DNA of 64,000 bases from positions 2,294,001-2,358,000 of the forward strand of contig WOAB01000098.1 in the NCBI GenBank assembly GCA_027886185.1. The letters run 5' to 3'. Positions 21,940-34,291 of the stretch are shown piece by piece (position 1 is the first letter of the stretch; every line of letters begins with the position of its first letter). The stretch is from Rheum nobile. Lineage: Eukaryota; Streptophyta; Magnoliopsida; Caryophyllales; Polygonaceae. The position numbers and the translations under genes were made by a program. A model generated the notes under the pieces. The model saw only the letters and a list, made by a program, of their open reading frames with translations, did not search any database and was not told the DNA's origin.

Positions 21940-23381
21940 CTGAGAGAGAAAGTTACCGAGGACTTTGCAATTGCTGGGTTGCAATATTTTCAAGCTCTTT
22001 AGGAACTTGATTTGGCATCTTGTATAACACAAATCAGTGTAAAGCACAAAAATAGGTAGAACAGAATGCACTTGACCCTCTTTTCTATCCACTCAAAGGC
22101 AGATTAATTAGTACAAGGAAAATGAAAGGCATATAACAAATATTTCATTTCACATTCACATATCAAATAGGCGACCAAATCTCACCTTTGTTGTCTTCAC
22201 CTGAAAGTGCTGCAGTTGAACATCAAAACTTCACTATCATATACACAACATTGCAACTGTATACTTAAACATAAGGCCCTAAACCAATCCAAGATCTGCC
22301 AAGAACGTTTGACATACAGCATTATCAAAAACAACTTGATGGTGTTTCTCTTTGTCATGAGTTTCTGGGTGCTGATTTGGAGCTCAAGAGATTTGCAGAT
22401 GTGGTATCATTGTTGGAAAATCATCAAAATGCTGCCACCGAAAAAAGGCTTTAATTAATGAAAGAGAAGAGAGATTTAGATAATACTCAGATTGGCCTTC
22501 TAGTATTGTCCACTTCTCTCCTAAGCACCCGTACCTCACTCAAAACAAAAGTGCTCGTGCAGAACATACTTGTCCCACATGGAGGGCGACTTTGATATTT
22601 CATTCATAAGGTTCTTGAACTTATGGCTGCAGTCTCCAGCACTGCAAGATAAGGTTGGGTTAAGTACTATAAGCTGACATTAAAGTACACACTTTCAAGA
22701 TCTTTTTTTAATTGGATCAATATACCTGATAACATAGCAATAAATTGGATCAAAATAAGAAGGTTTGGATTTTCTTAGCAAAAAATGTTCTTACCACAAC
22801 GGCTGGACATATAGTTATGGAAGAGTAAATAGAATGTAAGAGAATATTACAATTGACATGAGAAAGCAAAGATATCAAATAAAAAATTGAAGATAGAGTT
22901 CTATGTCAAGTTGTTCAATTCCAATCATGATGAACAATATTCCGGAATCACTTATCTGTATCGTTTGCAGAACAAAATGAAATGAAAAATAATTCATTTG
23001 GAGTAAGGTATTAAAAACATACCTGGTGAAGTTAGTAAACCAACATTGGCACATACAATTTTTTTAAGAAAAAAAGTTAACATAAAAGTAATCCGTAGCC
23101 TGATACCATAGAATACTGAAAATATACATTGCTCTTCCACAAGAAGAAAACTTAACAGAAAAGTAGCATCAAGACTGAAATAAAGATGCCAAATATATCC
23201 AAGTTCAAAAGAGTTAGAAAATGCGCAATTACACTATCAATCAAAGAACAGCTTATCAAGCACAATCTTATAAATATTCCTAAACACGGTTGCAATGTCT
23301 TCACTACTTAAAAATTAAACACTAAATGACAGTCACATATTTTTATTAACACAATGTGATGAAATTAACCAAAATCAATAC

Positions 23382-23473
23382 CTTCCTTTCAGCTTTGTGA
23401 GGAGATTGACATGGGTTTGAGCCACGGAGGCCTCATCTGTTGGATGATCTCCCAAGTAAACAATGTAAAAATT
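23382..23473 (-). pseudogene. Captured subtilase propeptide (inhibitor I9) exon
   Basis: Bounded by TTTGCAG and a GTATTG donor. It encodes NFYIVYLGDHPTDEASVAQ followed by THVNLLTKLKGS, the start of the I9 propeptide of plant subtilisin-like proteases (pattern YIVY.G followed by H..LL). No catalytic exon is nearby. Confidence 0.6.
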
Positions 23474-24157
23474 CTGCAAACAATGATAAAACAAAAAAAA
23501 AAATAGGCCATCAATTACAAAGAAATGGATATTTGATTGTTCAAGTAGTGAAACCTTTTGATGAGGATCTTAATGTGCAGTAGTGATGGTGAATAGAAGA
23601 AAAGGAAGAAGTATACTGAAAACCCATAGCTAGAACCTATTATAGTTGGACAATAAAGTTATGCAGAGATTTTATTATGCATATCCAAGTGAACTTTTGT
23701 ACTGCCGCTACACCGCCATGCCTTCAGACCAAATCCTCATACCATGAAAGCTACTCCAATCTGCATAATCTTTCTAGCAGTACGTCATTGATTATCACCA
23801 CAACTAAAAAGAGAGCAATTTTCATACCAGGGAGTAGAAGAGATGAGCAAATAGAGCAACCAATGCAAGTTAAATAGCATAATATAACAACACAGATCCT
23901 TTTCGCATGTTATCCTTGACACAAGAACAAACCTAAACCATTTGTAACTCAAATTCGAGTTTATTACAATCCAACGGATGTTTTTGCTGATCCAAAATGT
24001 TAAGACTTCATAGATGATGACAGCAGACAGAACAATCATTTGACATTTTTTTTTTCAAAGCATTAGAAACAAAAATAGCGGTGCTTCCCCAAGCTAAGTA
24101 ACCATTTGGAGAAAAAACACGAATTTACAGAGAGCAATACTTACCTAGGCGAATTCG

Positions 24158-24751
24158 ATGGTTGAGAAGCCGACAATGGTTGTTGTTGTGGTTGTTGATG
24201 GCAGTTGCTTAAAAGTGGAGGTTGCTGAAGGCAGTGGTTGCTTAGGCGAAGAACAAACCCCAAAGAAGGATAAAGGCTTTCGGTTGATTTGGATCCGTGG
24301 TTGTTTCAGGTGTTCTTCATCCCATAGGAAATCGAAAAAGGAGAAAGCGAAGCGAAGCTACCGCCGATTCACGAAGATCGTCAAAATCGCCAGGACTCTC
24401 GACTTCCTCTTCGCCGCTGTGTTCTTCTCCTGGTTGATCTCTCGATCCTCCCCCTACTTCTCGGCGATTTTCCAACTCTCCAGCCTGTTTCTCAACCGCT
24501 TCTCTACGCTCCTCATCAACCATCACTTCATCTTCCGCCTCAGAAACGGAATCATCGTCACTCTCTTCCTCAAGTTCGACGGGGAAAAATAGAGTGTCGC
24601 TGATGACGACGATGAATACCTGATCGATCAAGTCGTTCCTCCAATTGAGAGCACCTCCTACGAAATTCCGCCGCTGGAGATTGTTTCCGAAGAGATGCAT
24701 ATCATTCCGGCGGAAATTGAGGCCGCTCCGGTTGCCAGGAGAGAAATGTAA
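24158..24751 (+). pseudogene. Putative membrane protein (DUF4408-like), one in-frame stop
   Basis: The frame starts at ATG 24158, runs to a TAG at 24590-24592, then continues in the same frame (DDDDEYLIDQVVPPIES...) to TAA at 24749-24751, giving about 197 codons. A basic stretch (SHRKSKKEKAKRSYRRF, about residues 55-71) precedes two hydrophobic segments (LDFLFAAVFFSWLISRSSPYF and HHFIFRLRNGIIVTLFLKF). That is the layout of plant DUF4408-type proteins as I recall them, with an acidic tail after the stop. The first 50 residues are unusual (Val-rich and Gly-rich). It could be a real gene with readthrough, a sequencing error at the TAG, or a recent pseudogene. Confidence 0.5.
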
Positions 24752-24978
24752 GTGAAGAAAAGAGACGGGAAGTGGGGAGGAAATAATAGACGGGAGGGCA
24801 TGAGATTTCTGGTGAAGGTTTTAGCACTTCTAAAAATGTGGAGGAAGTGGGGTAATGGAAGATGAAAAGGGAGTTGTTTTAGTAAATTTTTGTATATGTG
24901 TCATTATTAGGTAAAGCCAGATGTTACATAGAGGTAAAGCCACGTGGTGCAAACTTTGCTGAAGACATTCCTTCAACT
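24752..24978. other. No gene recognised
   Basis: A short spacer between the membrane-protein frame and the MULE target duplication. Confidence 0.5.
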
Positions 24979-24987
24979 TTAATTATT
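24979..24987. repeat. 9-bp TSD TTAATTATT, left copy, of the MULE
   Basis: An identical TTAATTATT stands at 34700-34708, directly outside the right TIR. A 9-bp duplication is the mark of Mutator-like transposition. Confidence 0.93.
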
Positions 24988-25072
24988 GGCGTAATGGCAA
25001 AACTACTAGATTTCTGATAGCTACTAGCAAAAAATCCGAATTTAAAAAAGAATGGCAAAAGTACCAATTTTT
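24988..25072 (+). repeat. MULE left terminal inverted repeat
   Basis: It pairs with the complement of 34615-34699, with shared words GGCG.AAT.GCAAAA, TGATAG.TA.T and AAAAGAAT.G.AAAAGTA. Identity by eye is a little above 70% over about 85 bp. The true TIR may be longer. Confidence 0.85.
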
Positions 25073-25481
25073 TATACTTTTTTGGGTATTTTTACTATAA
25101 ATAGGGTATGATTTTATCTTTTCTTTTAAATCAAAATATACTTAAAAGATGACATGGATTTTCTCCAAAAAAATAAAAAAAAATTCTAATATCTCCTTAA
25201 TCTCTTCCTCCCTCCCGGTTGCAGCTTCGTCCCATCACGTAGCTATGGCCTTAAGCTATGACAATCCACTTTACGGTAGGAAAATTGACGGGCAAGTTTT
25301 CCTCCAAAAGAAAAGTAATCCCCTTCCTTCAACCCTTAATCTCTCCAATGTAACATTCACTCTGCCTGACAACGTTCTCTGAAAATTCCAGAAGAACGTT
25401 CAAAGCGACCTGACAAAGTTCCTAACATTTACTCCACCTTCTTGAGATAGTTCGCACCTGACTCCCTCCATTAAAGCTTGA

Positions 25482-26844
25482 ATGGGTAAGTAAATTCTCT
25501 TGACAAACAATCGTTTTTTTCCCCTCTGTTTTTTACATTTTTTTCTTTGATAGAAACTCTTTGTTTTTTACGTAGAACAGTGATAAGTTCAAAACTTGTT
25601 TATTTGTAGGTACGAAACTAGTATACGTGAAGTTCATAAGTGGTGGAGAATGGAAAGACCAAGGGAAAAGGTGGTTGTATGAGGGTGATAGAATGGTGAA
25701 AGCCATGTTGATTTCCGATGACATGGACTTTGCTACACTGCAGAGGAAATGGATTGAGAAGAACCCATTTGATGAAGAGAAGTTGTTTGTGCAGATGTAA
25801 TACGTTTATCCAAATAAACCTGAACTTCCACCGATCGTTTTAAATGATGACGACGATCTGGCGGCGTTCAAGTTCTTGAATAACCATGGAGAAAATCCAT
25901 CAGAGTGGAAGATTGAGTTGTACACCAACCTCCTAATGAAGGAAGATAATCGAAGTGAAAGGGTTGAACATCATACTCTTCCTTTTCCAACAGCTCCACC
26001 ACCCACTCAGAGCCAAGATAATAAAGACTTTTTCAGGTCGTTTTTTACAAAAGTCAGAGCAGAATACACTAATGTCAGTTCAGTAGATGAAATTATTAAA
26101 GCTGACAACGAAGCAGAGTTAAGAAGATTACATAGGGAATAAGTGAGGGGAAAAAACAAGAGAAAGTGTCCCATGATACTGGAAGACATTATACTAGTGA
26201 GCAGCGATGATGAGGACATTGAAGTTGTTTCATCAAGAAACAAAGGAAATGAGAAAATGACTGATTATGCCAATTGTGGAGATTCTTTAGAGGATGAAAT
26301 AGGAGATGGTTATGATTACGGGGGCTTTTATCAATCAGGTGATGATGCTCCTGTTGATGGTGGTTTAGGTGGTGATGGTGGTGATGGTGTAGGGTATGCT
26401 TCAGGTGATGATGTATTTCTTTTTGGTCTTGATGATGTGTGGGATGAAATAAATGGAAACCAGGGAACATACAACGAGGAGCAAATAGAGGAGGACCAAG
26501 AAGAGATTGATGTTGATGAAGACATGCTTAGAGAGATTGAAAATAGGTATTATCCAGCGGAGAGGGACATGCAATGCATGTTAGTTGAAGATGAGGATAC
26601 AAGTGAAAACAATTCCTCATATCCAACAATGAAGGTTGGTCAGTTATTCAATTCGAAGGAGGAGTTCAAAGATGCACTCTTTCCCCTGTCAATGGAAAAT
26701 TTCTATGAGATGCGTGTGAAGAGGTCCGACAAGTCCTCTTATGAAGTTGAGTGTGTTGACGACAAATGCACCTTCCTTTGTCGTGGCTCAGTGTATCGCA
26801 AAGCGTCCTTGTTTAAGGTGCGAGAATTTGTTCATACGTTATGA
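25482..26844 (+). pseudogene. MuDR-type transposase, N-terminal part only
   Basis: A tiny first exon (ATGG, 25482-25485) and an intron to 25609 give M-G-T-K-L-V-Y-V-K-F. The N-terminus looks PB1-like. An acidic, Gly/Asp-rich linker follows, then a MuDR (PF03108-type) domain: MKVGQLFNSKEEFKDALF and YEVECVDDKCTFLCRGSVYR. In-frame TAA codons occur at 25798-25800 and 26140-26142, and the frame ends at 26842, before the zinc knuckle and catalytic MULE domain. The element therefore lacks a working transposase here. The start was chosen because the ATGG/GT splice puts all three segments in one frame. Confidence 0.8.
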
Positions 26845-28364
26845 AAATGTTACATTTGTCTTGAAAACGCATGAATATGGTCAAAACTCATAAACGCATG
26901 AATATGGACAAAGGATCATACTTCTTAATATTCCAAAACAACACATAACCTTACAAACTTCTCTTTCCATGACAAAGTTTCCATGGAAATTAATAAGTAC
27001 ACACCCAAACACAAAAGAAACAACATTAAAACTACTAAGGAACGCCATTAAAACTACAGGAACAACCCTTTCCACACTCGCGCATCACGGCATCCCGATG
27101 GACATCACTGGGGCAGCACGACATCGCTTTCATCACGAACCACGTAGACTTTGACTCTGGCTATCTTCTCGCCGAGGCGGACGAGATCTACAACGTCGTC
27201 GTTTGTCTGCAGTGGTTGAAGGTACCGCTGCCCGGAGTTTGGGACCTGTTAAAAAAAATTGACTTACTACCTGCATACCTGGACATGCTGATGATCATCC
27301 CATGTAAGGACCAAATCTCCATCTTGTTTTTGGGCACCTTGATGAGTCTAGTGCTCCCCCCCCCCCCCCTCTCCCGTGTAGACATGCGTGGTTAACAAGG
27401 CTATTTCGCCGGTGGTGGGGGATAATTCCCCATCCGAGTACACTTATAGGTAGACCTTAATGAATGAGTCCGGCATTTTGCGAAAGAGTTTTTGGAGTTT
27501 GAGAGAGGAGTTTTAGAGAGATTTGGGACTTTGAGAGTAAGGGAGGATTTGTGAGGGATTTGCACAAGGCAGGCCTAATATTTATTCACAAAGATGAGTG
27601 GAGAGTAAAGTTAATGACGGGTAGTTGGGGAAGTAAGGGTTAAGGGTCTTTCATTGAAAATTAAGAGGGGTCAAATCGGATATGCATTGGAAAGGATCAC
27701 TTTGGAGAAGATTTATTCAAAAGATTAGGTTTATGTACTTAAAATGACCTAACAAACTTGAATATTTATTATAAGACTTCAATATGGCCTGACTTAATTC
27801 AAAATTTTGCAAAACTTTGGTTTTATTCGAGAACTAACCCTGCCATTTTAAACGGTTTTATGCGCTTTTTAAACCGTTTTAAAGGCTATTTTTTCGGTTT
27901 ATAAACCATTTAAATGTAGGAAATATTAGGTTAATGTCAGAAGTTTTTAAACCGTTTTAACCGTTTTAAAACCGTTCATTAAAAGTCTGATGTTTGTTTC
28001 AATTTCGCCCTAAACCCTAACTCCTAATCCTCCTTATGGTGTATCCTGCTCTGGCTATGCAAAAGTTGGAGAATATTGACTCAAATGTGCATGTATGAAA
28101 ATTGCTTGAAAAAGCTTTGGTTTATGCACTAAAAATGACCTAACAAACCGGGTTTTTGGCGTGTAAAACTGATAAAGATGATGACCTGACACACATCACA
28201 TCAACATTGAAATCTCATTTCTTTAATAAAAACAAAAAAAACAAGTAAAAATTCATATTTGCACAGAAGAAAGAACATCAAAGAGGAGAAAGAGGTATAA
28301 CACCCTCTTCGAAAAGAGAGGAATCGAAAGTAACATCGAGGAGGAAACGAGAGGAAATTATACG
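26845..28364. other. MULE interior without a clear gene
   Basis: The transposase core expected here is absent. On the minus strand, 27235-27125 reads PNSGQRYLQPLQTNDDVVDL and IARVKVYVV, faintly like another MULE N-terminal (PB1-type) domain in opposite orientation. A run of 14 C occurs at 27355-27368. At 27840-27990 the word AAACCGTTTTAA and variants recur several times. At 28100-28170 there is a diverged copy of the 96-bp repeat found at 29206-29400. Confidence 0.45.
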
Positions 28365-29076
28365 ATGAGAAAAGGATGGACACAAGGAAGCTCATCTGCC
28401 AATTCAAATTCGTGGAGGAGAGGGCACGCATCCGGTGAATCATCAACTCGAAGATGTTTCCATGGCCTCCCTGAAACAATACAAACTTGCAAATACACTC
28501 AAAATTCGGGAAAACAGTTCTATGGGTGTCCATTATGGAAGGTAATATTGAATTTGAATTTTAGGGTTTTGATTTAGGATCTGTGTTATAGATTTAGGGT
28601 TCTGATTTGAGGCTTTTTCAATTAGGGTATAATTTGGGGTTTTTGAATTTGGTGTAAAATTTAGACTAACGATGTATTATTGTGAGAGATGATTTAGACT
28701 TTCAATTGGTAATTCAATTGGGATTTGATTTAGACTTAACCTAAGTTCTTGGACGATTTCACTGATTGTTGCAATTTTATTGGTTTAATTTTGTATTGAA
28801 CCATAGGCATGTCAGAATTGCAAATACTTCAAATGGGTGGATGGTCAAGCTTATGATTTTAGAGCCAATGAGACTATTGAAAGCATAAGAGTTGTTGAAG
28901 ATCACGGGATAACCTCTACACTTATTTACCCGCACCATTCGACTTCAAGCAATGATATTATGAAGATCAAAACAGAAAATTTAGTGTTGAAAGCTGTACT
29001 TGGTGTGGTGGTACTTGTGGTGTTAGTTGTTGTGCTGGTTGTCCAATTTGTAACCTTGTTGATTAAAATATGTTAA
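28365..29076 (+). CDS. GRF-type zinc-finger protein with C-terminal membrane anchor
   Basis: Two exons (28365-28541 and 28807-29076), 148 residues. The GRF zinc finger is split by the intron: CFHGLPETIQTCKYTQNSGK with QFYGCPLW in exon 1, and CQNCKYFKWVDG in exon 2. This fits the GRF pattern (Cys, then a G.FY.C block, then C..F.W.D), a finger found in nucleic-acid-binding proteins. A hydrophobic C-terminus (AVLGVVVLVVLVVVLVVQFV, about residues 122-143) looks like a membrane anchor. Small GRF/TM proteins of this type are numerous in plant genomes and often lie in transposons. Both splice sites are canonical and the frame is open, so the gene may be expressed. It lies inside the MULE, converging with the Ulp1 gene. 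Confidence 0.75.
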
Positions 29077-29205
29077 TTAGTCATAAGCTTATGTTTAGCA
29101 AGACAATGTATTTTGTAGGGTCCGTCATAAGGTTGTGTACTTGGTGTGGTGGTATTGTCCTCCTTATGGTGTATCCATCTCTTGACTGAAATGTGCATGT
29201 CTGCA

Positions 29206-29400
29206 AATTGCTTGAAAAGCTTAGGTTTATATACTGAAAATGACCTGACAAATCGGGTTCTTTGCATGTAAAACGAGAATATGTCCTGACTTAAGCACCA
29301 TATTGCTTGAAAAGCTTAGGTTTATGTACTGAAAATAACCTGACAAATCGGGTTTTTTGCATGTAAAACGAGAATATGTCTAGACTTAAGCACCATATTG
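29206..29400. repeat. Two tandem ~96-bp units
   Basis: The block with TTGCTTGAAAAGCTTAGGTT, GACCTGACAAATCGGGTT (second copy AACCTGACAAATCGGGTT) and TGCATGTAAAACGAGAATAT occurs twice in tandem. A diverged copy lies at 28100-28170 and a partial one at 27716-27790. It falls between the convergent GRF and Ulp1 genes. Confidence 0.75.
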
Positions 29401-29562
29401 CTTGAAAACATCCTAGAAATTGTAAACACAAGTTTGTAAACATCCTGAAAACACGAGCTTCCAAATTAAAATACAATTACCACATGTCTTCCTTGCCAAA
29501 TGATACCCAACAAACTTAAACTCCCTAAGCAAACTAAATTTTCCCAAATCAAACAAATGTCT

Positions 29563-32500
29563 TTAAACACCATCCCAACGACATCTAAAAATACTATGAG
29601 CCATTTGATTTTTGTGTCCATCTATGAATTTTTCGGATGTAAGATCCATGTTTGTCATGCCAAGCATCAACAACTCAATGTGCTTCAAGGTGTAGACCCC
29701 ACAATCTCCTCTGCAAGATGTACAAAAGCAGTTAGAATGTGGATCAATTGTAGTTTGATAAGGATTTATCATTGCATTAATACACATATACTTACCCGTG
29801 CTTGTTCTACTTAACTTATCACGATGAGACACCGACATTGGCTTGTCCAATAATGGTTTACATCTCTTTGCCAGTGGCTCGTACATCTTGACATACCTTT
29901 GAACAGTTTCAATGATGGGCTGGATCATCTCGAAAATATCCTTGTCTGAGTACAGATTCACATTGCAGTCATACACCGTCACACACCAGTCACATAGTTC
30001 AATTTCTAAGGCAAACCAGTGGGGGACTCTGTGATGTTGAAGGGCACATATATGCGTTCTGCATCATCCCATCTCTTGCCATAATCAGCCGGACATGCAC
30101 CCTTCATGTATTTCATCATTGCATCCTCACCTATACATGAAAAGTCCTTTTAGAAGCGATTGAACTCAAAGGTGACCAAGGTTTGCCAAAAGGTGTCAAG
30201 CAAAACCACCTTCGAAAACCGCTCCGGATCCTCTGAAATTCTTTGACGATAAAGGAACATCATTTGCTCCAGATGCTGTAATGGTGCAACAATGTTAATG
30301 TATCCACTGAAAACGATGTTACAAATGCAAAATATTTTGAAAGGATGCATTGGAATATTACCTCACTGACCAACTAGCCCTTTGGGGCAAACAATTTCTC
30401 AAGGAACTTCTTATCCAATGCTTGCCCATTCGGTCCAATTCGGGGTTCAATACTGTATGATGGTACATATTCATTTGAATAAAAAACAAGGCACACAGGT
30501 AAACATTTAGACTTTTTCAGGACAGTTTAGTACATATACAGGCGATATATAAGTTTGTCAGTCCATAAGGAATCATTTTCAGGTCATATTACTAACAGTC
30601 AGGCCATATAACATTTTGACATTCAGTTCATTATTAAGTTAAGTAGAATGGTTTAGCTCACTAACCTCTCACTTTGCATCCACTTTACCAAGTCTGTCAT
30701 CCATTCCACCTTGCTATTTTTGGTAATCTTTTTCGCCAATTTATGCTCATCCATATCGCGGAAGGGTGAGTTTGCCGCCGCAGCTAGCTCGCGAGTGCGA
30801 GTTGGATATTTCATTTTCTGTACTTGGCGACCCTTGTCCTTTCCCCTCTTCCTCGGCACATTTCCTTCCTTGGTCTCCCCTTCATCATCCCCCACATCAT
30901 CACAATCAGCCTGTGATACCTTCTCACCTTGTAATTCAGTCCTAGCCTCGACACCTCGCTCATCAACCTTGGTCCCTCCCTCCACATCATCTCCCTTTGA
31001 TACCTCCTCAGCATCCACACCTCCATCATCAATCTTGCTTCCTCCCTCTACAACATCTCCCTTTGATTCCTCCACAACTCCTTCATCAACCTTGTTGAGT
31101 CCCTCCACATCTCCCTTTGGTTCCTCCACAATTTCGTCATCAACCTTGGTCCCTCCCTCCAAATCATCTCCCTTTGCTACTTCATTAGCATCCATACCTC
31201 CGTCATCAATCTTGCTTCCTCCCTCCACAACATCTCCCTTTGGTTCCTCCATAACTCATTCATCAACCTTGCTGAGCCCCTCAATATCTCCCTTTGGTTC
31301 CTCCATAACTCCGTCCTCAACCTTGTTGAGTCCCTCCACAACTCCGTCATCCACACCCTCATCAGACACTGCTTTTGTTGCCACCTCATCTTGTGTCGCC
31401 ACCACAGTCCCATCATACACCACCTGAAGTGGTACTGCCTCATTAACCAACTCCTCATTTGCCTCATTTACCCCCTCCTCAGTTGTTACCTCTCATAGTA
31501 TTGTAGTCGTCCGGATAAGAAGTGACAATGAATCTGTTGCATCCCCTTGAACGTCTTGCTCATTTACCATTGCAACATCTTCACCCGCCTTTTTCTGACA
31601 ACCTACATTATCTGCAACATTAGCATATGGGGGTGATCCAACCTTCTTCATCTCCCATTGTCCACCAGTTAACACAATTGTACCATCATCTTGCTCTCCA
31701 TCCATTGTCTCCTAAAACGATGATATATGGTCTGAAATAAGCAAAAAATGTTATGAAATATGCATATATGGATTGAACTGTGCATATATAAACTGAAAAA
31801 GTTGGGCATATCTCATCAGACTCTTCCTGTTTGGACTCATTCCCTTCGGACTCATTTCCTTTGTCATCTTCAGACTCTGACTTTTCCTCTTCTTCATCTT
31901 CATGCTCTGACTCATCACTTTGATCTGTTGACTTCACCTTCCTCATGCTCTTCTGGTGTTGTGTAATGTTGGGTTCATCATCACTTTTAACCTCCCTAGA
32001 CTCTGGCTCCTGGTGTTCTCTAATGTCTTCATCACTGGATGAAGAGGCCACTGTTCTACGAGTTTTGCCTCTTATGAACTTTTTTAACTCAAGGACTTTC
32101 TCCCTTAACAAATCATGCTTTTCATTCAGAGTATGCATCGTTTCAAGCAATTCATTCAAACAACACATCAATTGCCTTTGGTCCAAACCCTCAATGTTTA
32201 CAGCTTTTCCTCCCTTACCAACTCTCTTATCCTTTTTACCAGCCCTTTTTCTTTTTGGCTTTAGCTGCTTAACAATCTGATCCAAGGATTTGTGTCATTC
32301 CTCCTCCGGAAAGTAACAACTTTCTCCCAAGTCCTCTCCGTCCTCCTCAGCAAGGATCTGTTTAGCAGCAAATGTCCCCTCTAGGGCATCTGTAATCGAA
32401 TCTAAGCTTGGCCTACTCATTTTCAGCCACCTCACACCTCGGGGCTGCACATGTTTATTAAGCTTTTGGGCAAACGTTCTGCCAATATGGGGCACTGCCT

Positions 32501-34291
32501 CATACAACCATATCTGAAACAAATATAGTTGAAATTAAACCATAATTATGACAAAAAATACTACCTAAAATTTTACATATTCAAGTACTAACACATTACC
32601 TGAAACACCATTGGGAAATCCCTTATAGTGTATCCTGCTCTGGCTTTGTCAAAAACTGCAAGTGCAGCTTTAACTGAGTCCAGTCTTGTGTCCAAAGCAG
32701 TAGCCAAACTTTGATGGAGGTCATTATAAGCGCTCTTATCCCATGGAAAATTATTGAAACGATCCAAGTCTTGGATCAATTTCACATGCAAGGGTCTGAC
32801 ATTCCTCTTCTTATCACCCCCAATACAACACCCTCAAGAATTAACAACAAAGCCATCTTCAGCTTGAATACATTGTCCTCCCGATACGAGATAAACTTGG
32901 TTAAAAGGTTAGAGATTGTAATACTCCTCACTCCAAAAAAATCAAACACTGTTTTTTTATCCTCCAATGTGTCCTCATCCGACATGTCACAATTCAGTCA
33001 TGTTATAAGTCTAAACTCCTCCATTGAAAACCTACATGGTTTTCCACCAAGATCATACCATGTCTCCCACTTCTTTTTTGTCTTCAGTTGCCTAAACAAA
33101 ACATGGTGAATCAACTGTGCAGACAGCTTCAAGTTCTTCATTATTTTTATAATTGGGCCAAAGGGCCCTTGTAGAACTATTTGCCAGTCTGCACGGCTTA
33201 ATGTGTTCTCAATACAAGTCAGATATTGAAGCCTTGAATTCTGATTGATCCGACCAAAAAACAACTCCTTACAATGCCACTTGTACTTTATCTGTACAGA
33301 ATGACATCACAAATACATGACATTCATATTCACATAAAGAAAAAAAGGCATCATCTTACTTCATGACATCTTACTTTGTCATGTAAGATATATGTTTCAG
33401 GACAATTAAGACTTTGTCAGGCCAAATATAAGTTCTTCAGGTCACTCAGTCTATTATGATTTCTACACTGTCACAATCTTTACCCTAGACCATAACCCCT
33501 ACAATTTTGTATCAACATGAATCACCTTAATTTGGATTTATCAGGTCATTCAGGCTACTATAACTTTCTAATCAAACATCTGAATATATATGTTTTTCAG
33601 ACTACTTGTGTGTTTGTCAGGCGAAATAGGAAAATTTTCAGGTTATATCACACAACAACACTTTATCAAACTTTATGAAGCTTTTATCTCCCACTTCTTT
33701 TTTCAAATATAATTTGAGCTGCAAAGTTTTTCATGTTATATCACACAACAACACTTTACAACAACAATTTATCAAACTTTATGAAGCTTTTATCTCTCAC
33801 TTTTTTTCATACATAATTTGAGGTGCAAAATTTTTCAGGTTATATCACACAACAACACTCTCCATGCTCTGTTTTTTATAGAGTAATTCATGCTCTATTT
33901 TTCATTACCAGCATGCAGTTTATTCAGACCTAAACCTAGCATGCATCACAAATTTCAGACAAAATTATACTTTTTTCAAGTAAGTAAAGACTTATTCAAG
34001 AGAATTAACCCCGCCAACCGACTTCGATGGCTCCTTCCTCGATCTCTTGCCTGTGGGTTCTTCAGCCTCCGACCTCGGTTTCTTCTTCTGTACTGGAACG
34101 ATTGGACTGGGTGATTCTTCTTCCTCTGAAGAGTTGTAGGCTCTCTTCATTCTACCAGTCGCCACAGTAGCCGACTTCACCTACGTCGGTTGTTCTTTTG
34201 GGTCTTCAACCCTCTTTCTCTTCGTAACAGTAGACGCCTTCACCTTCTCTTCTCTGGCTTTTGCCGACTTCAAGCTTCTTGCCTTCACCAT
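29563..34291 (-). pseudogene. DUF1985-Ulp1 cysteine-protease gene of the MULE, broken
   Basis: Multi-exon gene on the minus strand. A basic first exon (MVKARSLKSAKAREEKVKAS) starts at 34291. The DUF1985 domain lies near 33294-32600 (YKWHCKELFFGRINQ, TKKKWETWYDLGGKPCRFSM, EEFRLIT). A long charged middle part (32285-30653) has acidic repeats (EPKGDVVEGGSKIDDGG). The C-terminal Ulp1 domain (about 30060-29563) shows the protease triad: His in HWFALEIEL, Asp in VYDCN and Cys in GDCGVYTLKHIELLML. Lesions: TAG at 34183-34181, TGA at 33000-32998 where the family has Gly (ITGLNC), a stop in the repeats near 31250, and a frameshift in a run of five C just before HWFALE. Ulp1 proteases remove SUMO from targets. 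In transposons their role is unknown. Confidence 0.82.
33630..33860. repeat. Tandem duplication in an intron or upstream part of the Ulp1 gene
   Basis: GTTATATCACACAACAACAC recurs three times (33644, 33734, 33839), and TTTATCAAACTTTATGAAGC twice, in two units of roughly 90-105 bp that differ by an internal insertion. Confidence 0.7.

Larger units (their letters stand above)
20163..23480 (-). mobile_element. Helitron-like segment with captured exon fragments (right end not located)
   Basis: On the minus strand the sequence CCCGTGCATGGCACGGG (20190-20174) forms a 7-bp-stem hairpin, followed after a few bases by CTAG at 20166-20163 and then T. Hairpin plus CTRR followed by T is the Helitron 3' end rule. 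Upstream, on the element strand, come splice-bounded exon fragments of unrelated genes: subtilase propeptide (23473-23382), MYB-CC/PHR1-like GARP domain (21939-21477) and a possible TPR-protein exon (20602-20472). All are on the element's sense strand. Gene-fragment capture in sense orientation is typical of plant Helitrons. The 5' TC end was not identified and the right boundary given is only the last captured exon. No Rep/helicase is present. Confidence 0.55.

Noticed and set aside
22366..22458. A short plus-strand coding-like stretch (ADVVSLLENHQ)
   Set aside because: Too short, on the opposite strand to the captured exons, and I could not assign a family.
26189..26470. His-rich minus-strand frame
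   Set aside because: Antisense of the Asp/Gly-rich linker of the MuDR-type transposase remnant.
27840..27990. AAACCGTTTTAA-like repeats as a telomere-type tract
   Set aside because: The units are irregular and not the plant telomere repeat; probably a simple AT-rich duplication inside the MULE.
30711..31427. A 238-codon plus-strand Ser/Thr/Pro-rich frame
   Set aside because: Antisense shadow of the acidic repeats of the Ulp1 gene.
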